This document shows positions 56,942 to 64,000 of a stretch of 64,000 bases of DNA, in pieces. Origin of the DNA: Gemmatimonadota bacterium (GTDB taxonomy: Bacteria; Gemmatimonadota; Gemmatimonadetes; Gemmatimonadales; GWC2-71-9); assembly GCA_016720805.1 (NCBI GenBank), contig JADKJZ010000008.1:1-64000 (forward strand), written 5' to 3'. The notes under the pieces are model-generated. The model ran no database searches. It was given only the letters and a program-made list of their open reading frames with translations, and had not been told where the DNA came from. Numbering within the stretch: the first letter of the stretch is position 1; the number at the start of each line of letters is the position of its first letter. A program made the position numbers and the translations under genes.

Positions 56942-57642
56942 CACTGGTCGGTCCGCCACGCGGCAATGACGCGGGCACCCGGCAACCGCCAGACGTCGAC
57001 GTCGTGACCGACGGCCTCGCGCGCGATGGCGCGCAATGCGGCGGGATGCAGCCCGCGCGCCAGCGACACCACGCCATCGCTCACCGTGAGCGGATGCATC
57101 CGCAGGAAGGGACCCGCGAGGCGATAGCCGAGTGCGGCGAGTCGGGACGGCCGCAGGTCGGCGATCACCACACCCCGCCTGGCGATCGCATCGCACTCGG
57201 CGAGCAGCCTGACCGCCGACGCGCGGTCGAGGTGGTGCACCATCTGACTCACCAACACGAGGTCGACGCCCTTGCGGCGGATTGGCAGGCTCCCTGCGCA
57301 GCCGAGCAGCACCGGGAGTCCGCCGCGGTGTGCCAACTGGGCCGCGGCCGGAATGCGCTCGAGCCCGGTGGGGACGATCGTCACGCCACGTTTGGCGGCC
57401 CAGCGCACCGCGTCGTGCGGCAGATCGCCGGCCCCGGTGCCGATGTCGAGCAGCGTCAGCGTGCGGCCCGCATCACCGGCGTCGAGGAGTCGGCGCAGGC
57501 CGGCGCGCATCGCGAGCCGCCCGCCGAACCAGCGATTGCTGCGGGCAATGTCGACCAGCATCCGCTCGACCAGCGCCGGTGGCGTCGTGGGGTCGTCCAG
57601 CGCTTCGTGGCCGACCGGCGAGAGGGTGAGCGTGGCCGGCAC
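56941..57642 (-). CDS. Class I SAM-dependent methyltransferase
   Basis: A 233-residue methyltransferase with LTLLDIGTGAGDLPHDAV (SAM motif I), TIVPTGLERIPAAA and VDLVLVSQMVHHLD (motif III). The C-terminus (PFLRMHPLTVSDGVVSLARG) is like that of cluster-encoded O- or C-methyltransferases. GTG start directly follows the flavin reductase TAG. Substrate unknown. Confidence 0.88.
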   Translation of the reverse strand: MPATLTLSPVGHEALDDPTTPPALVERMLVDIARSNRWFGGRLAMRAGLRRLLDAGDAGRTLTLLDIGTGAGDLPHDAVRWAAKRGVTIVPTGLERIPAAAQLAHRGGLPVLLGCAGSLPIRRKGVDLVLVSQMVHHLDRASAVRLLAECDAIARRGVVIADLRPSRLAALGYRLAGPFLRMHPLTVSDGVVSLARGLHPAALRAIAREAVGHDVDVWRLPGARVIAAWRTDQ

Positions 57643-58119
57643 CTAGAGGGTGTCGGGCTCGGTGTAGCCGCCGCGATAGTAGAGCAACGGCCGACCGTGC
57701 TCCGCCGCCGTGCCACCCACCACCTGCCCGATGATCAGCGTGTGGTCGCCCGCCTCGACGGTGTTGACGCGTTCGCAGCAGATGTGGGCCAGCGCGCCGT
57801 CGAGCAGAATGCGGCCGAGCGCATCGGGGGCGAAGCCGATCCCCTCGAAGCGATCGGGGTTGCCCGAGGCGAAGCGCCGCGACAACGACTCCTGGTGCGA
57901 CTCGAGGATGTTGATGGTGTAGTGCGTGGTGCCGAGCAGCACCTCGTGCATCGACGCCGCGTGGTCGATCGCCAGCAGCACCAGCGGCGGTTCGAGCGAG
58001 ACCGAGGTGAAGGAATTCACCGTCATCCCCGCCGGCCGCCCCTCGGCGTCGCGCGCGGTGACCACGGCGATCCCGGTGGCGAAGCGACCGCAGAGTTGAC
58101 GGAAATCGTAGCCATCCAT
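57643..58119 (-). CDS. Flavin reductase-like FMN-binding protein
   Basis: A 158-residue protein of the flavin reductase family: GRFATGIAVVTARDAEGRPAGMTVNSFTSVSLEPPLVLLAID, then THYTINILESHQESLSRRFA and HTLIIGQVV. It supplies reduced flavin to partner oxygenases or acts on quinones. The ATG at 58119 has AAAGG ahead; an in-frame extension upstream reads through the heptamer repeat and is rejected. Lies between the FAD oxidoreductase and methyltransferase in the cluster. Confidence 0.9.
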   Translation of the reverse strand: MDGYDFRQLCGRFATGIAVVTARDAEGRPAGMTVNSFTSVSLEPPLVLLAIDHAASMHEVLLGTTHYTINILESHQESLSRRFASGNPDRFEGIGFAPDALGRILLDGALAHICCERVNTVEAGDHTLIIGQVVGGTAAEHGRPLLYYRGGYTEPDTL

Positions 58120-58132
58120 ACGAGGGACCTTT

Positions 58133-58250
58133 CGAGAAGCGAGAAGCGAGAAGCGAGAAGCGAAGAACGTGACACGTGAAACGTGAAACGGGCGGTACGA
58201 ACGTTTCACCACTCACGTCTTACGACCTACGACTTACGACTTACGACCGT
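58133..58250. repeat. Heptamer palindrome, CGAGAAG/CGTGAAA/CGACTTA type
   Basis: Left arm CGAGAAG x4, CGAAGAA, CGTGACA, CGTGAAA, CGTGAAA; right arm CGTTTCA, CCACTCA, CGTCTTA, CGACCTA, CGACTTA, CGACTTA, CGACCGT, all in strict 7-bp phase and nearly every unit starting with CG. It lies between the FAD oxidoreductase stop (58254) and the flavin reductase start (58119) of a same-strand cluster, so it is in a 5' leader. Confidence 0.9.
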
Positions 58251-58253
58251 CCC

Positions 58254-59465
58254 CTAAACCACCATCCGCCCCAAAAACCACGGATTCACCACCCGCCACG
58301 GCGAGACGAAATCTCCCGTCACGCCGATCAGCGTATCGGCCATCCCGCGGCGGTCGAGGCGTGCCACGGCCCGGTCGAAGAGTCGTGGTGACAACATGGC
58401 GTACCCGATCAGGCGCTCGACGATCCACTTGCCGAGGAAGGCGCGGCGGCGGGCATGGCGATAGCTCGCGAGTCGCCCTGCGGTGACTGGTCCGCTCGCC
58501 CTGAGCGCCTCGTCGAGCGTCTCGGCGGCGAACGCCGCGCCGGCGAGTGCGCTGCAGACCCCTTCGCCGGTGAACGGGTCGAAGAAGTCGGCGGCGTCGC
58601 CAACGAGCAGCAGCCCATCGGCGGTGCTCCGGCGCGACGACGCGGCGAACGGTCCGGTGACCATCACCTCGCGCACGGTGCGCGCAGGATCGACACGACC
58701 GTGCACGCCGGGGAGTTGTTCGAGCTGCCGATGGAAGAAGGCGGCGGCGTCGCCGCGTGCCTGCGCCGCCAGCGCCGCGGGAACGACCAGTGCCACGTTG
58801 GCGATGCCATGGCCCAAAGGATTGAGTCCGACGTAGCCCGTCTTTCCGACATGCATTTCGGCGACGCGGCCGAGGCCGGTGACGCCCTCGACATGCGCGA
58901 CGAACGCCACCCGCTTGAGCCATCCCTGCCGATGCAGCCCGGCCTGTCGGGCCACGACGCTGCGCAGGCCATCGGCGCCGACGACGCAGCGCGCCTGGAC
59001 GTCGTGGCGTGCGCCCGCTGCATCCTCGAGGGTGACGGTCCGTCCATGGGCGTTCATGCCAGAGAGGACGCGCAACGTCGTCTCTTCGTGCACCGTCACC
59101 CCCGCGACGCGCGCGGCGTCGAGGAGCGTGGCGTCGAGGATGCGGCGCGGCATCGCCAGGCCGGTCGCTCGAAAGGGGGAGCCGCCGGCATCGGCGAAGC
59201 GGCCGATCAACGACGCACCGTGCGCGGCACGGACCCGCGTCCCTTCGAGCGCGGTGCCGCCGTGCGCGTCGAGCGCGTCGAGGACGCCAAGCGTCGCGAG
59301 GTGCCGCACGGTCTCGGGGGAGAGGTATTCGGAACAGGCCTTCTCGCGCGGAAAACGGGCGCGGTCGATCAGCGTCACGGCGTGGCCGGCGCGGGCGAGG
59401 TGAATCGCGGTGGCGCTTCCGGCCGGGCCTGCGCCGACGATCACCACACCGGCACGCTCAGCCAC
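58254..59465 (-). CDS. FAD-dependent oxidoreductase (geranylgeranyl reductase/monooxygenase-like)
   Basis: A 403-residue flavoprotein of the p-hydroxybenzoate hydroxylase fold: VVIVGAGPAGSATAIHLARAGHAVTLID (Rossmann), ARFPREKACSEYLSPETV (geranylgeranyl reductase-like), CVVGADGLRSVVARQAG, and LLLVGDAADFFDPFTGEGVCSAL (GD motif). It could reduce or hydroxylate an isoprenoid, quinone or polyketide. GTG at 59465 overlaps the anti-sigma stop by 8 bases. First enzyme of the cluster. Confidence 0.88.
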   Translation of the reverse strand: MAERAGVVIVGAGPAGSATAIHLARAGHAVTLIDRARFPREKACSEYLSPETVRHLATLGVLDALDAHGGTALEGTRVRAAHGASLIGRFADAGGSPFRATGLAMPRRILDATLLDAARVAGVTVHEETTLRVLSGMNAHGRTVTLEDAAGARHDVQARCVVGADGLRSVVARQAGLHRQGWLKRVAFVAHVEGVTGLGRVAEMHVGKTGYVGLNPLGHGIANVALVVPAALAAQARGDAAAFFHRQLEQLPGVHGRVDPARTVREVMVTGPFAASSRRSTADGLLLVGDAADFFDPFTGEGVCSALAGAAFAAETLDEALRASGPVTAGRLASYRHARRRAFLGKWIVERLIGYAMLSPRLFDRAVARLDRRGMADTLIGVTGDFVSPWRVVNPWFLGRMVV

Positions 59466-59709
59466 TCGACGGCCCTTCCGCGAGGAGCGCGGCAATGCGC
59501 GCGCGCAGCGCATCCGGGCACTCGGTGCCCGCGCCCAGCCGCTGCAGGCGGCTCCGGAAGGCCTGCTCGTACCGGCCGATCTGGGTGCAGTGCCGACAGC
59601 GGGTCAGGTGGCCCTGCATCCGCTCGACGCTCTCCACTGGCAACTCGCCGCGCAGGAAGGCGTCGAGTTCGGCGAGCGCGTCGGTGCAATTCAATTCCGG
59701 GTCGCTCAT
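59458..59709 (-). CDS. Zinc-finger (zf-HC2) anti-sigma factor
   Basis: An 83-residue protein with the HxxxCxxC zinc motif HLTRCRHC (residues 34-41) plus an upstream Cys, the usual ZAS domain. No membrane helix is present, so it would be a soluble redox- or metal-sensitive anti-sigma. ATGA overlap with the sigma gene; directly followed by the FAD oxidoreductase. Confidence 0.88.
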   Translation of the reverse strand: MSDPELNCTDALAELDAFLRGELPVESVERMQGHLTRCRHCTQIGRYEQAFRSRLQRLGAGTECPDALRARIAALLAEGPSSG

Positions 59710-60389
59710 GGGGTCGGCTCCGTGGGGCGGATCAGTCCGCTCTCTTCCGCATAACGCCGCAACTGCCCCTGCAGGATCCGTCGGGCGCGGAAGATCCGCG
59801 ACTTCACGGTCCCGAGCGGGATGCCGAGGGCCTCGGCGACTTCGGCGTAGGGCATCCCTTCCAGGTCACTCAGCACCACCACCTCGCGGAACTCCTCGGG
59901 GAGTTGGTCGAGTGCCGCCAGGACCTCGTCGTCCACCAGCTCGGCGAAGAAGCGCCCTTCGGGGTCCGGGTCGGCCAGGTCGGGCAGCTCCGGGATCGCC
60001 TCGACATCGACTGGCTGGGCCCCGCGCCGGGCGCTGCGCCAGCCGGTGATGAACTGGTTGCGGAGGATGGTCACCAGCCAGGCGCGCGCGTTGCTACCGG
60101 GGCGGAAGGAGCCCCAGGCCCGCAACGCGCGGAGCATGGTGTCCTGCACCAGATCTTCCGCGGCGGCCGGATTGGTGGTCAGCCGAAGCGCCACCCGGTA
60201 GAGGGTGTCGAGGTGGGGCAGGGCTTCGGTTTCGAAGCTGGGCGGGGGGCGCTCAGGGCATGGAAGGCTAGGTGGGTGAGCGGTGAACAGTGACCGGTGA
60301 GGGTGAGGGTGAGGGGGTGGTGCATCCCGAGCGTCGCACCCCAGACACTCCAGGTCCCGCCTGGCCGCCGCATCGCCATCACCCCTCAC
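59706..60389 (-). CDS. ECF-type RNA polymerase sigma factor
   Basis: Region 2 begins LPHLDTLYRVALRLTTNPAAAEDLVQDTMLRALRAW (about residue 55 on) and region 4 is LPEEFREVVVLSDLEGMPYAEVAEALGIPLGTVKSRIFRARRIL. The core is intact. The only in-frame ATG/GTG/TTG start before it is a GTG at 60389, which would add a repeat-encoded Pro/His-rich N-terminus. A better start would be ATG CCT GAG (MPERPPPSFE) near 60261 if one C of the CCC there is an error. So the true start is uncertain. Pairs with the zinc-finger anti-sigma. Confidence 0.85.
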   Translation of the reverse strand: MRGDGDAAARRDLECLGCDARDAPPPHPHPHRSLFTAHPPSLPCPERPPPSFETEALPHLDTLYRVALRLTTNPAAAEDLVQDTMLRALRAWGSFRPGSNARAWLVTILRNQFITGWRSARRGAQPVDVEAIPELPDLADPDPEGRFFAELVDDEVLAALDQLPEEFREVVVLSDLEGMPYAEVAEALGIPLGTVKSRIFRARRILQGQLRRYAEESGLIRPTEPTP

Positions 60390-60399
60390 CCCTCACCCT
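60274..60399. repeat. GGTGAGG/CTCACCC heptamer pair in divergent gap
   Basis: GGTGAGC, GGTGAAC, AGTGACC, GGTGAGG and then a GTGAGG run on one side; CATCACCCCTCACCCCTCACC on the other, with units CTCACCC in 7-bp phase. Similar to 46223-46277. It overlaps the upstream end of the sigma frame. Confidence 0.75.
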
Positions 60400-60415
60400 G
60401 TTAAGATCGTCGCCA

Positions 60416-61042
60416 ATGCTTTCCTCCGTCCCCGCCCTCCTGCCGCTCTCCCTGTTGGAAGCGGTCCAGAACATCGACACTCCAGCCGACGATGGACTCG
60501 GTGCGCTCCAGGATGAGCTCGCTTCGAAGCGCCTCGGCCTCTCGCCCACGGTGGCGGCGCAGGTCGCGCGGTACCGGCAGCGCGCCGTCGACGGCGAGCC
60601 GGTGCCGGCCGACGAGGTCCTCGCGGTCTTCCGGCTGGTGGGTCGCCGCCCCGATGCGGGGCTGGTGTATGCCGACGCCGGGCGGCGGGCGGCGCGCTAT
60701 GCCGCCAAGGAAATCGGCCCCGGGGTGAAGGGGATGTTGGCGGTGGCCCCGGGGAAGCGGACCAAGCTGGCGATCGGGCTGCGGGCGGCGTCGAAGCTGT
60801 CGCAGCGCTGGTTGCTGGCGGACCTGCAGCCGGCCGACGGGTTGGCGCGCTGTGAACTGCTCGACTCGTTGCCGATGCAGGCGCGCGAGGATGGGGTGGC
60901 GTGTGCCTTCTACACCGCGGCGCTGGCCGAGCTGTTGCGGCTGGTGGCGGGGGTGGAGGGGGCCATGGTGCATCGCAGCTGTCGCGGTCGCGGCGACCGC
61001 AGCTGTGTCTGGCTTGCCGCAGAGGCGGGGGGATACCAATGA
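60416..61042 (+). CDS. V4R-like domain protein, function unknown
   Basis: A 208-residue protein. The C-terminus VACAFYTAALAELLRLVAGVEGAMVHRSCRGRGDRSCVWLAAEAGG has the end signature of the V4R fold (Cys, GD, Cys), a possible small-molecule or metal-binding domain. The first half has an ARYRQRAVDGEPVPADEVL helix block. I do not recognise the full protein. A TAAGAT lies 8 bases before the ATG. ATGA overlap to the M24 peptidase. Confidence 0.6.
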   Translation: MLSSVPALLPLSLLEAVQNIDTPADDGLGALQDELASKRLGLSPTVAAQVARYRQRAVDGEPVPADEVLAVFRLVGRRPDAGLVYADAGRRAARYAAKEIGPGVKGMLAVAPGKRTKLAIGLRAASKLSQRWLLADLQPADGLARCELLDSLPMQAREDGVACAFYTAALAELLRLVAGVEGAMVHRSCRGRGDRSCVWLAAEAGGYQ

Positions 61043-62217
61043 GCGCGTTGGACACGATCGATCGGGCGATGGTCACGTCGACCCTGGAGCGGCTCGGCGC
61101 GGACGGCTGGCTGCTGTTCGACTTTCACGGCTGCAACCCGGTGGCGCAGCGACTGCTGCCCGGCGGCGGGCTGGTCACGCGGCGGACTTTCGTCTGGATT
61201 CCGCGGCAGGGGCCGATGGTGGCGATCGTGCACAAGATCGAGATGCAGCCGTTCCTCGGCTTTCCGGGGACGGTGATCCCGTTCGCGCGGCACGCCGAGC
61301 TGCAGGCCGCGCTGGAAGGGACATTGCGGGGGAAGCGGGCGGCGATGGAGATCTCGCCGAAGGACGCCGTGCCGTATCTGGACCGGATTCCCTGGGGCGT
61401 GGTGGACCTGCTGCAGAGCCTCGGCGTGACGGTGGTGCCGAGCGCCGACTTGGTGACCCGCTTTGCGGCGACGTGGAGCGAGGCCGAGGCGGCGGAGCAT
61501 ATGCAGGCGGCGGAGCTGCTGCGGGAGATCGCGCTCAACGCCTTGCACGGCGCGGTGCGTCGGGCGGGGACGGGGCTGCGCGAATCGGCGCTGCAGCAGG
61601 AAGTCGTCGCGGCGATGGAGGGGGCGGGGATGTTCCTCACCACGCATCCGATCGTCGGCTTCGGGCCGAACGCCGCGAACCCGCACTACGAGCCGCGTCC
61701 CGGGGCGGACCGTGCGCTCGAGCCTGATCAGGTCGTGCTGCTCGACCTCTGGGGCGGGATGCGCGAGGGGGCGGTCTTCGCGGATCAGACGTGGATGGGC
61801 TTCTCGGGAAGTGCCGTGCCCGAGCGGGTGCAGACGGTGTGGACCACGGTGCGCGACGCCCGTGACGCGGCGATCAGCCGGATGCAGGGACTGGCGGCGT
61901 CCGGGGCGCCGGTGCAGGGGTATCTGGGCGACCAGGCGGCGCGGCAGGTGATCGAGGCGGCGGGCTTCGGCGAGTATTTCGTGCACCGGACGGGGCACTC
62001 GATCGACCGCGACCTGCACGGGTCGGGGCCCCACCTGGACGACTACGAGACGCACGACGACCGCGCGATGCTGCCCGGGACGGGCTGTTCGGTGGAGCCG
62101 GGGATCTATCTGCCGGGCGATTTCGGGGTCCGGAGCGAGATCAACCTCTATTGGGGGGCGTCGGGGATCGTGGTGACGCCGGGGGAGCGGCAGGTGGAGC
62201 TGATCGTGCCTACTTGA
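61039..62217 (+). CDS. M24 family aminopeptidase-fold protein (Xaa-Pro type)
   Basis: A 392-residue pita-bread-fold enzyme. Metal ligands in order: Asp in VVLLDLWGG, Asp in AVFADQTWMG, His in YFVHRTGHSIDRDLHG, Glu in CSVEPGIYLPG and Glu in GVRSEINLYW. It has the N-terminal creatinase-like domain (LFDFHGCNPVAQRLL). Probably hydrolyses X-Pro bonds. ATGA overlap with the V4R-like gene makes them one operon. A heptamer repeat follows after 8 bases. Confidence 0.9.
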   Translation: MSALDTIDRAMVTSTLERLGADGWLLFDFHGCNPVAQRLLPGGGLVTRRTFVWIPRQGPMVAIVHKIEMQPFLGFPGTVIPFARHAELQAALEGTLRGKRAAMEISPKDAVPYLDRIPWGVVDLLQSLGVTVVPSADLVTRFAATWSEAEAAEHMQAAELLREIALNALHGAVRRAGTGLRESALQQEVVAAMEGAGMFLTTHPIVGFGPNAANPHYEPRPGADRALEPDQVVLLDLWGGMREGAVFADQTWMGFSGSAVPERVQTVWTTVRDARDAAISRMQGLAASGAPVQGYLGDQAARQVIEAAGFGEYFVHRTGHSIDRDLHGSGPHLDDYETHDDRAMLPGTGCSVEPGIYLPGDFGVRSEINLYWGASGIVVTPGERQVELIVPT

Positions 62218-62225
62218 GATCGGTT

Positions 62226-62260
62226 AATCGATCATCGATGATCGATCATCGATGATCGAT
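62226..62260. repeat. Heptamer repeat, CGATCAT/CGATGAT type
   Basis: CGATCAT, CGATGAT, CGATCAT, CGATGAT in 7-bp phase, 8 bases after the M24 stop. Could act as the gene-end structure. Confidence 0.88.
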
Positions 62261-62339
62261 ACGTAGATCTCAATAAGGGACGGGGCTGTTTCATTCGGTG
62301 ACCTCCGTAGGCTGGTTGTTCGCAATCTGTTACGCTTGC

Positions 62340-62368
62340 TTGACACTCGCCCGAAGCGCGGGCATATT
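62340..62368 (+). promoter_or_regulatory. Sigma70-type promoter for the TonB receptor
   Basis: TTGACA at 62340-62345, 17-base spacer, CATATT at 62363-62368. This is the best full -35/-10 match in the window. It would start transcription near 62375, giving a leader of about 270 bases. Confidence 0.65.
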
Positions 62369-62374
62369 CATCTC

Positions 62375-62643
62375 ATCCCGGCACTCAGTCGGGGCTTTCC
62401 GATCGTCACAGACAGAGTAGACCCCAGGAACCGCGCGGGTTTCAGGCGTGTTGACGTCACCCCCCAGGTGGCTTCGTGCGCCGCCGGTTCCCCGATCCAC
62501 GACGCTCCCGTCGTGCGGCATCGGATTCACCGTCTCTCCACGCCAGTGGAGCGACGCAGTACGCGGTCCCAGCGTCGATTGGCGCCGGTGACTGGCACGA
62601 AGGAGCGGCATCTCCAGTGTTTACGCCTTCGGAGGACGGTTCA
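62375..62643 (+). other. Long 5' leader of the TonB receptor, no gene
   Basis: The gap 62218-62643 (426 bases) holds the heptamer repeat, the promoter and this leader. The leader is GC-rich with local inverted pairs, but I recognise no riboswitch. It ends with GGAGGA 8 bases before the ATG. An in-frame run at 62336-62647 shows no protein-like features. Confidence 0.4.
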
Positions 62644-64000
62644 ATGACTCAGAATTGTGTGAGAGCCCTCGCCCGCACAGCGCTTGCGCTTGCGGCGGTG
62701 GCATTCGGGGCAGGCGCCTCGACCCTTCACGCGCAGGGCTCGACCGGCAAGATCGACGGTCGCGTCAAGGACGCCGCGGGACAACCGCTGGCGGGTGCGC
62801 GCGTGATCATCGTCGGGACGGCCTTTACCGCGACGACCAACCAGCAGGGGTACTACTTCTTCAACAGCGTCTCGGCTGGTTCGGTGACGCTGCGGGCGAC
62901 CTACATCGGCTACAAGTCGTCGCAGGTCGAGAATCTCCGCGTGCTCTCTGGCCAGACGTCCCCCCAGGACATCATCATGGAGCAGAGCGCCGTGAACGTC
63001 GGCGACATCACGGTGACGTCGGCGGCGCAGCCGCTGGTGCCGCGTGACCAGGTGGCCACCAAGCAGCTGATCGACGGCGGTTTCGTCGACAAGCTCCCGG
63101 TGGACAACGTGTCGCGCGTGCTGCAGCTGCAGCCGGGTGTGACCACCACGAACGGTGGCGGCATCTCGGTCCGCGGTTCGCGGACGGACGAGCAGAACAC
63201 CTACATCGACGGCGTGCCGGTCCAGAGCGGTGTCCGCTCGGGTGGCGCGTCGGGCGGCTTCTCGGCCGGCATCAGCGTCGTCGCGGTGAACGGCTTCGAA
63301 GACGCCTCGATCACCACCGGCGCCGCGTCGGCCGAATTCGGCAACGCGCAGGGCGGTATCGTCGCCATCACCACCAAGACGGGCGGCTCGAAGTTCGCCG
63401 GCAACGTCTCGTGGGAAACGGACATGCTGGCGCCGGCCCGCTATCGCGGCGGCTTCAACATGTTCCAGGGCGGCTTCGGCGGTCCGATCAAGGGCGCGCT
63501 GACGTTCTACGTCTCCGGTCGTCTCGAAGGCTCGCAGGGCGGCAACCGCGGCTATCAGGCGTGGGAGCTGCCGACCTGGGCGCCGGTCGGGATCGACACG
63601 ACGTTCACGCTGCCGAAGACCTTCGGCAACGTCCGCTCCGACTCGATTGTGGTCCCGGTCTACCAGTACGCCGTGATCTCGGGCGAGTGCGACAAGATGG
63701 ACTTCGTCACCAACGCCGCGCTGCAGGCGATGCGCGACAACTACGGCCAGAGCTGCGCCTCGAACTCGTCGCGCAACGGCGGCGTGAACACGCAGTACAA
63801 CGGCACCGCCAAGCTGAACTACACCTTCGGCGGCGGCTCGCGCATTTCGGCGACCTACCTCCTCTCGGGCAACCAGGCGCGCAATCGCAAGGCTGACGGC
63901 TTGACCGCCGGTTCCGAGAACTGGTCAAACGTGGCGACGCTGAACTGGAACCAGCAGCTCATCCGCGGGGCGTCGAAGTCCCTCTCGATCGACGCCTACG
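62644..64000 (+). CDS. TonB-dependent receptor with carboxypeptidase-regulatory-like N-terminus, N-terminal part
   Basis: The first about 452 codons of an outer-membrane receptor; continues past the window. Signal peptide (MTQNCVRALARTALALAAVA then FGAGASTLHAQ), a CarboxypepD_reg-like domain (STGKIDGRVKDAAGQPLAGARVIIVGT to ATYIGYKSSQVENL, about 32-100), then the plug (VDNVSRVLQLQPGVTTTNGGGISVRGSRTDEQNTYIDGVPV, NGFEDASITTGAASAEFGNAQGGIVAITTKTGGSKFAG) and the start of the barrel (GALTFYVSGRLEGSQ). SusC-like receptors of this kind import glycans, peptides or siderophores; the ligand is unknown. GGAGGA is 8 bases ahead of the ATG. Confidence 0.93.
   Translation, partial: MTQNCVRALARTALALAAVAFGAGASTLHAQGSTGKIDGRVKDAAGQPLAGARVIIVGTAFTATTNQQGYYFFNSVSAGSVTLRATYIGYKSSQVENLRVLSGQTSPQDIIMEQSAVNVGDITVTSAAQPLVPRDQVATKQLIDGGFVDKLPVDNVSRVLQLQPGVTTTNGGGISVRGSRTDEQNTYIDGVPVQSGVRSGGASGGFSAGISVVAVNGFEDASITTGAASAEFGNAQGGIVAITTKTGGSKFAGNVSWETDMLAPARYRGGFNMFQGGFGGPIKGALTFYVSGRLEGSQGGNRGYQAWELPTWAPVGIDTTFTLPKTFGNVRSDSIVVPVYQYAVISGECDKMDFVTNAALQAMRDNYGQSCASNSSRNGGVNTQYNGTAKLNYTFGGGSRISATYLLSGNQARNRKADGLTAGSENWSNVATLNWNQQLIRGASKSLSIDAY

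Noticed and set aside
62336..62647. 103-codon frame before the TonB receptor
   Set aside because: No signal, motif or ribosome site; lies in the leader after a strong promoter and overlaps the receptor start.

Overview
The window is GC-rich bacterial chromosome, almost fully coding, with about 55 protein genes and no rRNA, tRNA, insertion sequence, prophage or CRISPR array that I can see. Several traits suggest an aerobic, diderm, soil or freshwater type bacterium, most likely Gemmatimonadota or a close relative (inference from gene types and style; no marker gene proves it). These traits are Ser/Thr kinases, a TonB-dependent receptor with a carboxypeptidase-regulatory-like N-terminus, an RND metal efflux system, cytochrome c maturation genes, a soluble acyl-ACP-desaturase-like protein, cobalamin-dependent MetH, and very dense operons with 4-base ATGA/GTGA overlaps. 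The window begins inside an enolase-superfamily gene and ends inside a TonB receptor gene.

Layout: 0-6.4 kb (minus) holds a hydroxyproline-type racemase/dehydratase fragment, a TSUP exporter, NAD malic enzyme, an MFS carrier, a LOG-family protein and a class V aminotransferase. 6.4-10.4 kb (plus) is a tight operon: small protein, type II NADH dehydrogenase, QueG, glyoxalase-fold protein, threonine aldolase. 10.4-13.8 kb holds MarR, a zinc-ribbon membrane protein, a CLC channel with CBS domains and a PAP2 phosphatase. 13.6-23.1 kb is a metal-resistance locus: a response regulator, histidine kinase and Ser/Thr kinase diverge from a czcCBA-type efflux operon, with a tandem ATTCATC repeat between them. 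23.3-34.4 kb holds DacB, fasciclin, acyl-CoA dehydrogenase, a homocysteine methyltransferase/MetF fusion, MetH, YggT, desaturase and a Cys-rich peptide. 34.5-36.7 kb is a His/Cys/Met-rich secreted trio, possibly metal-related. 36.8-46.6 kb holds a lipoprotein, PruA (frameshifted), a secreted protein (frameshifted), a TPR protein, an ABC exporter pair, M16 peptidase, a CDP-alcohol phosphatidyltransferase and OsmC. 46.9-55.2 kb holds DsbA-like, Kup, acetyl-CoA synthetase, STAS, CcmABCD and aquaporin (frameshifted). 55.2-60.4 kb (minus) is a sigma factor and zinc-finger anti-sigma followed by a five-gene lipid/polyketide-like tailoring cluster. 60.4-64 kb holds a V4R-like protein, an M24 peptidase and a TonB receptor.

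The most unusual feature is a set of intergenic elements built from heptamers, usually of the form CGNNNNN, repeated in strict 7-bp phase with the second arm complementary to the first. The unit sequence changes between elements (CGATCAT/CGATGAT; CGTTAGT/CGACTAA; CGAACAG and CGTGAAA with CGCTGTT and CGTTTCA; CGAGAAG; and a related GGTGAGG type). They sit mostly at gene 3' ends and often supply or directly follow the stop codon of the gene. They also extend reading frames: threonine aldolase has a repeat-encoded tail and one secreted protein a repeat-encoded N-terminus.

A second recurring theme is start sites where a TANNNT hexamer lies exactly 6 bases before an ATG, as expected for leaderless transcripts. 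Three conserved genes carry single-base frameshifts, and a fourth is suspected, so sequence error or recent gene decay should be considered.
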